Assembly: GCA_964478545.1 (NCBI GenBank)
Contig: CAYZIS010000043.1
Span: 1-20,144 of the forward strand
Length of the DNA: 20,144 nt
Direction of reading: 5' to 3'
Source of the DNA: DQWO01 sp964478545
GTDB lineage: Bacteria > Desulfobacterota > Anaeroferrophillalia > Anaeroferrophillales > Anaeroferrophillaceae
Below are positions 8,421 through 14,979 of this stretch, piece after piece. The position numbers and the translations under genes are program-made. The notes beneath the pieces are model-generated. The model was not told the origin of the DNA. It did no database searches and worked only from the letters and a program-made list of their open reading frames with translations. Position 1 is the stretch's first letter. Every line of letters starts with the position of its first letter.

Positions 8421-9521
8421 ATGAAAATTCTCCACATTAACACTGAAAAAACTTGGCGAGGAGGAGAACAGCAACTTCTCTACCTTACCTGTGGGTTAAA
8501 AAAAAAAGATATTATCTCCCACCTCATCTGCCAACCTGCATCACCGATGGAAGAAAAAGCCCGGGCCGAAAAGATAGAAACCTTTCCTCTGGCCATCCAT
8601 AGTGAACTTGATCTGCTGGCCGCTTATAAAATCAGAAAACTTATCAATACATATCATTATGATATTATTCATTCTCACACATCCCACGCCCACACTATCG
8701 CTTTTTTTGCTGCCCTGGGCACTAAATCCAGGCTCCTTGTTTCTCGCCGGGTCGATCTCTCCATTTTCCGGCACAGTTTTCTCCGCCTGAGTAGCATCAA
8801 GTACCGATTCATGGCTGACCATTATATTGCCATTTCAAATAAAATCAAGGAGGTTATGGTAGCTGACAGTATCCCCGGACAGCGTATCTCCGTAGCCCAT
8901 AGCGGCATCAACCTGGAACGATTTGCTGCTTCTCCCAAAGACCATCTCATCGCGGAATTTAATCTTTCAAAGGGTGATCCAATCATCGTTAACATCGCCC
9001 ACCTGTCCTGGGTTAAAGCTCAAATATACTTGGTCAAAGCCGTCCCCCTGGTCCTTGCCAAGATTCCGAACGCCAGATTTTTTATTGTCGGTGGTGGTGA
9101 ATTACTGGCTGAACTTCAAGCTCTCGCCTCCTCCCTGGACATTGACCGGAATCTTACCTTTACTGGGTTTCGTGACGATGTTGGCGCCTTTTACCAGCTT
9201 GCTGATATTGTGGTTATGAGCAGCATTCAGGAAGGTCTGGGAACCGCCGTTATCGACGCTCTGGCCCTGGCAAAACCTGTAGTCGCTACCGATGCCGGGG
9301 GGATCCCTGAAATCATTGAAAATAAGGTTACGGGCACCTTGGTGCCCCCTGCTGATCCCCATGCCCTAGCAGATGGGATTATCAAGTATCTTACAGACCC
9401 GGAACAAGCTGAACAGGTAGGCATACGGGGGCAAAAAAAGGTCAGGGAACATTTTTGCGTGGATACCATGGTTGAGAAAAACATTGACGTGTACCAGCAA
9501 CTTTTGGCAATAGAAAGATAG
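8421..9521 (+). CDS. GT4 family glycosyltransferase, LPS core type
   Basis: The two-domain GT-B plan is clear. The N-terminal domain begins MKILHINTEKTWRGGEQQLL with the Gly-Gly acceptor loop, followed by DIIHSHTSHAH and the linker SGINLERF. The C-terminal domain has FFIVGGGELL, LTFTGFRDDVGAFY and the nucleotide-sugar motif QEGLGTAVIDALA, an E-x7-D version of E-x7-E, then PVVATDAGGIPEII. About 366 residues is normal. It opens the plus-strand block, divergent from waaF across a 253-bp gap. No Shine-Dalgarno is evident before the ATG. A dead GT2 gene follows about 45 bp downstream. A WaaG-like role in core extension is likely; sugar unknown. Confidence 0.82.
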   Translation: MKILHINTEKTWRGGEQQLLYLTCGLKKKDIISHLICQPASPMEEKARAEKIETFPLAIHSELDLLAAYKIRKLINTYHYDIIHSHTSHAHTIAFFAALGTKSRLLVSRRVDLSIFRHSFLRLSSIKYRFMADHYIAISNKIKEVMVADSIPGQRISVAHSGINLERFAASPKDHLIAEFNLSKGDPIIVNIAHLSWVKAQIYLVKAVPLVLAKIPNARFFIVGGGELLAELQALASSLDIDRNLTFTGFRDDVGAFYQLADIVVMSSIQEGLGTAVIDALALAKPVVATDAGGIPEIIENKVTGTLVPPADPHALADGIIKYLTDPEQAEQVGIRGQKKVREHFCVDTMVEKNIDVYQQLLAIER

Positions 9522-9567
9522 AGCACTTCAGCCACCGGTTTCACAAGAATAAGAAGGAAATTTCCCC

Positions 9568-9681
9568 ATGGGTCAAACAATAAAACTATCGGCAGTAATA
9601 ATAACATTCATTGAAGAACGTGATATCGGCAGATGCCTTGACTCTCTCGCCGGCTGAATAATTATTGTGGATGCTGGATAA
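9568..9681 (+). pseudogene. N-terminal remnant of a GT2 glycosyltransferase (WaaE-like)
   Basis: ATG 9568 follows an agaaggaaa ribosome site. The frame reads MGQTIKLSAVIITFIEERDI, then GRCLDSLAG, TGA, IIIVDAG, TAA. This is the opening of GT2 enzymes such as the WaaE/KdtX core glucosyltransferases (SAVIITxNEExxIxxCLxSL ... DEIIVVDxxSTD). The conserved N of the TFNEE motif is I here, the residues before EIIVVD are deleted, and everything after the first acidic motif is gone. It lies directly after the GT4 gene on the same strand, so it was probably the next gene of that operon. Not functional. Confidence 0.75.
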
Positions 9682-9936
9682 AACATTGAGGGTGGTAACC
9701 CGATACCAAAGTGAGACTATGGAATCGGAGAAAAGGATGCCGGGGAGGAGCGAATCCCCACGACAAGGTAGTTTTGACCAAAGGCTGTTCAGTTAAACAT
9801 ACCCATGGGGATATACTTCATTACTTTCATTATACCACCTGTGAAAAAGTTGCTCAAATAAATAAATTTTCTGATATAACTGCACGTGATAACATGCTGA
9901 AAGGACGGCAAGCTAATGTGAGGTGCTATAGAAAAA
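9682..9936. other. Non-coding debris with a structured GC-rich core, possible group II intron fragment
   Basis: No reading frame here looks like protein. Bases 9690-9701 form a GGGT/ACCC hairpin. 9742-9759 form a GGGGA/TCCCC hairpin, enclosed by ACTA (9716-9719) pairing with TAGT (9769-9772). The order ctatgga..cgga..ggatgcc..gcgaat recalls part of domain I of bacterial group II introns, but no boundary, domain V or maturase is present. From about 9780 on the sequence is AT-rich and featureless until the IS remnant. Confidence 0.3.
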
Positions 9937-9984
9937 GTGTACACATTCCTAAGGAGTAATTTATAATCTTCCAGGAGGTGTTCA

Positions 9985-10121
9985 ATGAAAAAGAAAATGA
10001 ATCGATACACAAAGGAATTCAAGGAAGCAGCGGTAAAATTGGTCACGGAACAGGGATATCAGAAGCAGCTCGTAATTTGGGAGTCAATGCCAATCTGCTG
10101 GGTCGCTGGAAAAGTGAAATG
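9985..10121 (+). pseudogene. IS3-family OrfA transposase remnant (N-terminal, frameshifted)
   Basis: After an aggaggtg ribosome site the ATG at 9985 reads MNRYTKEFKEAAVKLVTEQG, the classic start of the IS3/IS911 OrfA helix-turn-helix (HTH_Tnp_1). After the tyrosine at 10057-10059 the homology moves to another frame: ISEAARNLGVNANLLGRWKS, the recognition helix, ending at about 10121. A small deletion (probably 5 bp) explains the shift. OrfB and the DDE domain are absent because the sequence passes straight into a different transposase. The tgtacac near 9937 could be close to the left IS end. Confidence 0.8.
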
Positions 10122-10505
10122 GCATTGTATGATATTACCGAAATGCATGCTGCCAACTGCGACCTGAAAGAGAAGTATTTACCAGCATTTAATCGTGAAT
10201 TCATGGAAACAGCCCGAGAGGAAGGAAAAGCGTTCGTTACTTGGACAGGCAACAACCTCGATAATATTTTATGCGAACACTATTCACGGGTAGTGACTGG
10301 AGATAATTATGTTCATTTCAGAAATTTGCATTTGCAGATACCACCGGATTTGTACCGATGCAATTATGTTAAAGCTCGTGTCAAAGTTCATCTCTATAAC
10401 GATGCTTCGATGGCTGTATTCCATGGGCCAAGAAAATTAACAGTTTATGAACAAAATGGTATGCTTGTGGGAGATTTTCAACAGCTGGCTTCCAGCCAGC
10501 AATAG
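10122..10505 (+). pseudogene. ISNCY-type transposase remnant (C-terminal part)
   Basis: The frame reads ALYDITEMHAANCDLKEKYL, PAFNREF and LQIPPDLYRCNYVKARVKVH, then LAVFHGPRKL-like text (MAVFHGPRKLTVYEQNG), stopping at TAG 10503-10505. This matches the C-terminal region of ISNCY/IS1202-like DDE transposases, which ends in a beta-rich domain of this kind. The N-terminal helix-turn-helix and most of the DDE core are missing; their place is taken by the IS3 OrfA fragment in the same open frame. An annotator could call the fused frame 9978-10505 a 175-residue protein, but it is an accidental fusion of two dead transposases. Confidence 0.75.
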
Positions 10506-10513
10506 ATGTGCCT

Positions 10514-10543
10514 CCTGAGGAATCTTAAAAAAAATTCCTCAGG
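10514..10543. repeat. Perfect 10-bp inverted repeat (hairpin) after the transposase remnant
   Basis: CCTGAGGAAT (10514-10523) pairs perfectly with ATTCCTCAGG (10534-10543) around a 10-base A-rich loop. No T-run follows on the plus strand, so it is not a standard rho-independent terminator. It sits just behind the transposase stop and may belong to the IS end or stop readthrough. Confidence 0.6.
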
Positions 10544-10574
10544 ATGTTGAGAACAAAACCATTTAAGTTTTATA

Positions 10575-10621
10575 GGACAACTAATTTGTTATAAAACCGG
10601 ACAGTTCTATTTGTTGACAAC
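10575..10621. repeat. Imperfect direct repeats, likely ISNCY right end
   Basis: Two copies of a GGACA-x(3-5)-ATTTGTT-x(3)-AAC pattern lie at 10575-10597 and 10599-10621. They are placed where the end of the ISNCY-type element is expected, about 70-115 bp behind its transposase stop. Repeated boxes of this kind often serve as transposase-binding sites. The second copy ends in TTGACA (10614-10619), a perfect -35 box pointing at the next gene, but no good -10 stands at the right distance. Confidence 0.4.
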
Positions 10622-10665
10622 AGTTAATAAGAATATGAATTCTGCTATCGAGGTAAAACAGAGGA

Positions 10666-11799
10666 ATGAGAATTTTTCACTTGCTCAACAACTGGAAATG
10701 GACTGAACGATCCGAACCGGCGGTAGAGCTGGCATTATCAGAAAAAAGATTGGGGGCGGATATCACCTTTATCTGCGGAAGATCACCAAAAGAATCGGAA
10801 AACGACGTTGCTTATAACGCCCGTCTCAAGGGACTTGACAAGATAATAGAGCTTGAAATGCCTAAACATTTCAAACTTAAATCAATTTTCCATGATACAC
10901 AAAAACTCAGAAAACTGATTAAAGAGTTGCAACCAGATGTGATTAACTGTCATATGCAAAATACCCATCTCACTGCGGCACTAGCCGTTGGCAAGGATCG
11001 GTTACCTTTGATCATCAGAAGCAGTTATCATCCTGAAGGACCGGGAACCGGTTTTAGAAACAGATTCCTTTATACATATAGAACCTCTGGAACAATTGTA
11101 ATCGGGGAGAAAGCCAGGCATAATGCCCTTAAACGATTCCATTTTTCTGCAAATAAAGTAAAAGTGGCTGCTCCAGGTATCGATCTCGGTCGTTTTTCGC
11201 CAAAAAGGGTTTTAAGTGGTGAAGAAATAAATTTTGGCCTTGACCATTCAAGCTTTGTTATGGGAATTGTGAGCCGAATCAGGGAGGCACGACGCCTTGA
11301 TATTGCCCTGGACGCACTTCATATCCTCGCAGCAAGATATCCCCAGTTACACTTTCTTATTGTCGGCCGAGGAAGCCAGGGGGCAGTAGAAAATGTCATC
11401 ATGAAACCATTGCAAAAAATGGGGCTGGAAAACCGGGTATGCCTGGCTGGATATTGTCGTCACAACCGACTGGTGGCTGCCTATCGAGCAATGAACGCTC
11501 TGATCTATCCTATACCGGGAACGGATAAAACATGCCGAACCGTGAGGGAGGCCATGGCCGCAGGGGTGCCGGTTATTGCCCCCTCAACTGGATTTCTGCC
11601 GGAACTTATTAGCAATGGCAGTAATGGCTACCTCATTGACATGTGTAAAGATACACTTGCAGACATTATCAGCTCCATGATTGAAAACCCCCATACAGTT
11701 GGGAAGCTATCAGAGAGGGCATTAAAAACCGCCCAAAACAAATTCAGCACCACTACCAGAGCAGAAAAAACTCTTACATTTTATGAACACCTCAGGTAA
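10666..11799 (+). CDS. GT4 family glycosyltransferase
   Basis: GT-B enzyme of about 377 residues. The N-terminal half holds MRIFHLLNNWKWTERSEPAV, DVINCHMQNTHLTAAL and the linker PGIDLGRFSP. The C-terminal half has MGIVSRIREARRLDIALDAL, HFLIVGRGSQG, CLAGYCRHNRLVAAY and PGTDKTCRTVREAMAAGVPV, where the first residue of the E-x7-E donor motif is D. It probably adds a core or O-chain sugar from a nucleotide sugar at the inner membrane. It follows the IS debris, so its original promoter may be lost. The nearest GAGG is only 2 bp from the ATG and another lies about 13 bp upstream, so initiation looks poor. Its TAA abuts the ATG of the tandem kinase gene, which marks the two as one transcription unit. 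Confidence 0.82.
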   Translation: MRIFHLLNNWKWTERSEPAVELALSEKRLGADITFICGRSPKESENDVAYNARLKGLDKIIELEMPKHFKLKSIFHDTQKLRKLIKELQPDVINCHMQNTHLTAALAVGKDRLPLIIRSSYHPEGPGTGFRNRFLYTYRTSGTIVIGEKARHNALKRFHFSANKVKVAAPGIDLGRFSPKRVLSGEEINFGLDHSSFVMGIVSRIREARRLDIALDALHILAARYPQLHFLIVGRGSQGAVENVIMKPLQKMGLENRVCLAGYCRHNRLVAAYRAMNALIYPIPGTDKTCRTVREAMAAGVPVIAPSTGFLPELISNGSNGYLIDMCKDTLADIISSMIENPHTVGKLSERALKTAQNKFSTTTRAEKTLTFYEHLR

Positions 11800-13350
11800 A
11801 TGAAAGTAACAGAGTCCACACTCTCAAAACCAATTTCACAAATGATCGACCAAATATCCCCGCAAAATAATTTCCATATCCTTTCTCATGGATCAATTAC
11901 CTCTCTGGAAAATGATCTGACTGGTTTTAGGATTTCCACCGACCCCCTCTATGCAGATTTTTCACTTGAATATCTTTTTTCACAATCCATCGGTTGTCAA
12001 AAGGTCAAGGATAGCGAGAAACGGCAAGTTTTTTTAATCCAAACCCCTGACAGCGATTATTTTCTCAAACTCAGCCGCCTGATCAGGGATAAAGACCGCT
12101 TCAGGCATGCAATCCTCCCCCAGCGCAAGTGGGCCGAATGGAAAAACCTCAAGCGGTTTCAGAGGCTTGGCATAACGGCAGCTGAACCAATAGCTAAAGG
12201 CAGCAGACAAAGCCCTCCTCCCGAAAATTTTTTTATCTTGACGAAAAAGATCAACGGCAGACATGTAAACGGGCAAACCCTGTCAGAAGCCAAAGCCTTA
12301 GGAAGATACATAGCCCATCTTCATTCTAGAGGAATCTACCATGCCGACCTCCATCCGGAAAATATTATCATTGCCCCCAAGAATCAACCGTTCCTGATCG
12401 ATGTCCAAGAGGTTTTTTTTCTGCACCATTTACCCCGCCGGCTCAGGATATATAATCTGGGAAAGTTTTTCTTCCAACTTGACCTGCAACACCTCAACCC
12501 TTCATGGATGAAAGAGTTTATTAAGGCCTATAATGAGGCATTCAAACACCCCATAACCAAAATAGAGGTTGAAAAAGCCGCAGTAATTCATTTCCGGCGA
12601 CGCCTGCGCTCCAGAACAAACCGATGCTGTAAAAACAGCACTGAATTTGAGGTTATAAGAAAACCGCAGTTCAAGGGGTATAAAAAAAGAAATTTCAACT
12701 GGGGACGACAGGAGTTGGAAAAGGCCTTACTGGAGGCGACATCTCTGAAAGAGGACAAGGTTTTTAAATATCATGATGTCTGCATCAAAATACATCCCCG
12801 GAAGCTGTTCCACTGCGACCGGTGTTTCACCAGCTGGAAAGTATCCCGAGCTCTTGAGATACTGGGGATCCCTGTACCACAGGCATACGCATATTTCAAA
12901 GTGAAAACCAAAAGTTATTTTTTATCAGAATTGCTGATTGCCAGCATGACGCTTAACGACTATCTATCTTCCCTCACCAACAGGCAGGAAAAACGCCAGG
13001 CCATTATAAAATTCGCCTTATGGATGAAAAAAATTCATGATCATCAGATCAGGCAGAGGGATTTTAAATCCAGCAATGTCCTCTGCAAAAATGGTGAATA
13101 TTTTATGATTGATCTGGACAGTGTGAAAATTGGCCGACTTACGGATAAGCAGAGGATCATAAATCTCGCCCAGCTGAATGCGTCATTAAGCAATATGATT
13201 GCCTGCAAAGATCGCTTGCGTTTTTTTTACTACTATGCGGCCACGGATGAGCGCTCGAGAAATCGTCGACGAAGCATCTACAAAAAGGTATGGGAAATCT
13301 CACAAACAAAAAATACAAAAATATTTAACCTTGATCTAAAAAAAATATGA
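11800..13350 (+). CDS. Two-domain LPS (Kdo/heptose) kinase-like protein, tandem kinase fusion
   Basis: Two protein-kinase-like domains stand in one 516-residue chain. Domain 1 (about 60-260): candidate ATP lysine in YFLKLSRL, KKINGRHVNG hinge, catalytic loop YHADLHPEN (about 180-188) and metal site FLIDVQEVFF. Domain 2 (about 300-500): lysine in VCIKIHPRK, LSELLIASMTLNDYL hinge, catalytic loop RQRDFKSSN (about 418-426) and metal site FMIDLDSV. Both keep the Asp, the Asn and the second Asp, so both may be active. Domain 1 resembles the KdkA/WaaP LPS core kinases; domain 2 is a more distant relative. The role is probably phosphorylation of inner-core sugars in the cytoplasm. The ATG directly follows the stop of the GT4 gene (TAAATG), suggesting coupled translation. 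Either domain could instead phosphorylate another small substrate. Confidence 0.78.
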   Translation: MKVTESTLSKPISQMIDQISPQNNFHILSHGSITSLENDLTGFRISTDPLYADFSLEYLFSQSIGCQKVKDSEKRQVFLIQTPDSDYFLKLSRLIRDKDRFRHAILPQRKWAEWKNLKRFQRLGITAAEPIAKGSRQSPPPENFFILTKKINGRHVNGQTLSEAKALGRYIAHLHSRGIYHADLHPENIIIAPKNQPFLIDVQEVFFLHHLPRRLRIYNLGKFFFQLDLQHLNPSWMKEFIKAYNEAFKHPITKIEVEKAAVIHFRRRLRSRTNRCCKNSTEFEVIRKPQFKGYKKRNFNWGRQELEKALLEATSLKEDKVFKYHDVCIKIHPRKLFHCDRCFTSWKVSRALEILGIPVPQAYAYFKVKTKSYFLSELLIASMTLNDYLSSLTNRQEKRQAIIKFALWMKKIHDHQIRQRDFKSSNVLCKNGEYFMIDLDSVKIGRLTDKQRIINLAQLNASLSNMIACKDRLRFFYYYAATDERSRNRRRSIYKKVWEISQTKNTKIFNLDLKKI

Positions 13351-13600
13351 GAACAAAAGCTAGAACCTTCCCTTTCGGATAACGTTTCTCAAGTTCATCC
13401 CGCGCTGATTGATTGTCTCTACAGAACAGAAGTTTTCGCCGCGGGTTTCATTTCTGGTGGAACTCTTTTCTGTCTGATTCAGGACGCGGAGAGTAAATAT
13501 AATTGACCGAAAACTCTCCGGCAATCACGTCTCCCCGTCCTTGAAACCACTTTTTGTACCAATCGCATCCCAGGTAAAAATGATGGATAAAAAAACTGAC
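13349..13600 (-). pseudogene. Internal fragment of a sulfotransferase gene
   Basis: One minus-strand frame of 84 codons from 13600 to 13349 reads VSFFIHHFYLGCDWYKKWFQ, then GRGDVIAGEFSVNYIYSPRP, then TGA at 13450-13448, then LLFCRDNQSARDELEKRYPK and GKVLAFVL. This is the pattern of carbohydrate/PAPS sulfotransferases (KEx-FF ... DWYxxxF ... GExSxxY ... LRNPVERAYS). The N-terminal PAPS-binding loop and everything after VLAFVL, including the RNPVERA segment, are missing. The TGA stands where a Trp is plausible (TGG to TGA). The fragment ends exactly at the stop codon of the tandem kinase gene. It suggests that the locus once sulfated its glycan. Confidence 0.75.
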
Positions 13601-13631
13601 CTACAGGATGAAGACTTTTAAAAGTAAATTG

Positions 13632-13661
13632 TTGACCTCCATAAGCCATATGTATTAGATT
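13632..13661 (+). promoter_or_regulatory. Possible promoter of the ICMT-like/kinase pair
   Basis: TTGACC (13632-13637, five of six to the -35 consensus) is followed after 18 bp by TAGATT (13656-13661, four of six), about 50 bp before the ATG at 13714. The two genes after it have no other obvious promoter. Tentative. Confidence 0.3.
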
Positions 13662-13713
13662 CCCATAATATTATTTAATTTCCACGTCTTTTTTGACTGA
13701 AAACGGTGGATAT

Positions 13714-14292
13714 ATGAACGATTTTTTGGATGCAATTCATAATCTTTTCAACAACCCTGATATTCGTCGCAAATTGCTCTTGTTACGATGGCCTTTGCTG
13801 CTGGTTTTCCTGATCTTGTTGCTGACCATGATCAAACCAAAATTTTTCTGGGTTGGCCTGCTGGTCTCAGCTGCTGGCGAGGCTATCCAGATATGGTGTT
13901 TTGCTACGCTTAAAAAGAAGAAAATCCTGGCCGCCAAAGGACCCTATGCCCTGACCAGAAATCCGATGTATATTGGTCGATATTTTCTCATCCTGGGGGG
14001 AATAATAATGACCGGAAATATCTGGTTTATAATCGGATTTTCCATTATCTATTATTTTTACATGGTCAACCGAGTCAAACGTGAGGAGAAGGTATTGATT
14101 GAAATTTTCGGTGACGCCTACAAAAACTATTGCCGGGAGGTACATCGTTTTCTGCCTTCCTATAAAAATGCGGATAACCATGAACTGTTTTTCTTTAAAT
14201 GGGAGCTTTTTTTTAAAAACAATGCTCACTTAAACCTGCTCGCCATGATTATCTGTTATCTGGTTATCTATTATTTTCTGTTTCTTTTTTGA
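13714..14292 (+). CDS. Isoprenylcysteine methyltransferase-like (ICMT/PEMT) integral membrane methyltransferase
   Basis: Four or five hydrophobic helices are visible: LLLLRWPLLLVFLILLLTMI, FFWVGLLVSAAGEAI, YFLILGGIIM..WFIIGFSII and a last one at the C-terminus. The conserved cytosolic segment GPYALTRNPMYIGRY and the C-terminal REEKVLIEIFGDAYKNYC, with its R-x-E-x2 SAM-binding block, are those of the ICMT/phospholipid methyltransferase superfamily. It should methylate a small or lipid-linked acceptor at the membrane using SAM; the acceptor is unknown. I prefer ATG 13714 because GGTGGA lies 6 bp upstream; a TTG at 13693 would add seven residues. The TGA overlaps a possible TTG start of the kinase gene that follows, so the two are co-transcribed. 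A C-terminal ~35-residue extension adds a further helix. Confidence 0.78.
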   Translation: MNDFLDAIHNLFNNPDIRRKLLLLRWPLLLVFLILLLTMIKPKFFWVGLLVSAAGEAIQIWCFATLKKKKILAAKGPYALTRNPMYIGRYFLILGGIIMTGNIWFIIGFSIIYYFYMVNRVKREEKVLIEIFGDAYKNYCREVHRFLPSYKNADNHELFFFKWELFFKNNAHLNLLAMIICYLVIYYFLFLF

Positions 14293-14303
14293 TCAGAAAA
14301 ACC

Positions 14304-14969
14304 ATGAAAACATATGTCAACCGTGACCAGCTGAACCGATTCACACCGCAGATCATTCAGCGGGGCAGCTACGCCTCTCCAGAAATCTCTGTGTACCTTA
14401 CAAATGGGAATAAATGGGCGGTAAAAGACTGCAGTGGCATGCAGCCCTTTCTCAAACTGATAATCGGCAGACGCTATAAAAATCGTGAAATCTTCATCTA
14501 CAAACGATTGGAAGGGGTTGAAGGTATTCCCTCATTTAAGGGAATCATTGACCAGGATGCTTTTGCCGTTGAGTTCATCGAAGGAGAAACACTCTCGCGC
14601 AAGCTGGCACCGGAACTGTTGAACAAAGCGCTCGACAACCTCGAAAAAGTTATTAATACAATTCATGAACGGGGGGTCGTTCATCTGGACTTGAAGCAAA
14701 AGAGGAATGTTCTGGTTAAAGCTTCCGGCGAGGTGGTAGTTATTGATTTTCAGTCTTCCCTTTTTTTCAGCCAAAGCCCTTTAGGCCGATTGATGATTTC
14801 GCTTTTGAAAGGCAGGGACAAAGCCGGGCTGGTAAAGTTCAAGGCTAAATATGCCCATGATCTTCTGACCACTCAGGAGAAAAAAATATATAAGAGAGAT
14901 CTGATCCTCAGTCGACTCTGGCCTTTCAGTCATCTGGGAAGGTTTGTCAGGCAGATTTTCAAAAATTGA
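14304..14969 (+). CDS. Kinase-like protein, predicted LPS core kinase
   Basis: A compact kinase fold of about 221 residues. The beta-3 lysine is in KWAVKDCSG, the hinge in FAVEFIEGETLS, the catalytic loop is VVHLDLKQKRNVLV (H-x-D-L-K...N) and the metal site VVIDFQSSLFF. The DFQ triplet in place of DFG is seen also in bacterial RIO/KdkA-like sugar kinases. The C-terminal lobe is short and basic. It was probably made together with the ICMT-like gene in front. ATG 14304 has no strong ribosome site; a TTG at 14289 would overlap the previous stop (TTGA) and allow coupling. The likely target is an LPS sugar; a protein substrate cannot be excluded. It converges with the CgeB-like gene, with only 10 bp between the stops and no visible terminator. 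Confidence 0.7.
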   Translation: MKTYVNRDQLNRFTPQIIQRGSYASPEISVYLTNGNKWAVKDCSGMQPFLKLIIGRRYKNREIFIYKRLEGVEGIPSFKGIIDQDAFAVEFIEGETLSRKLAPELLNKALDNLEKVINTIHERGVVHLDLKQKRNVLVKASGEVVVIDFQSSLFFSQSPLGRLMISLLKGRDKAGLVKFKAKYAHDLLTTQEKKIYKRDLILSRLWPFSHLGRFVRQIFKN

Positions 14970-14979
14970 ATGCTGGGGA

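Noticed and set aside
9711..9959. 82-codon open frame as a small novel protein.
   Set aside because: It spans the hairpin-rich non-coding segment and AT-rich spacer, has no ribosome site, and its composition is not protein-like.
9978..10505. A 175-residue novel protein.
   Set aside because: Its first part before about 10053 is an out-of-frame reading of the IS3 OrfA start, and the rest fuses two unrelated transposase pieces.
10514..10543. Rho-independent terminator.
   Set aside because: The hairpin is perfect but no T-run follows it on either strand; the T/A run lies in the loop.
2254..13450. In-frame TGA in three remnant frames (DUF374, GT2, sulfotransferase) as a sign of stop-codon recoding or selenocysteine.
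   Set aside because: TGA ends several intact genes here (msbA, FkbM, the ICMT-like gene), often in overlapping ATGA starts. All three remnants are also truncated, so ordinary nonsense decay is simpler.
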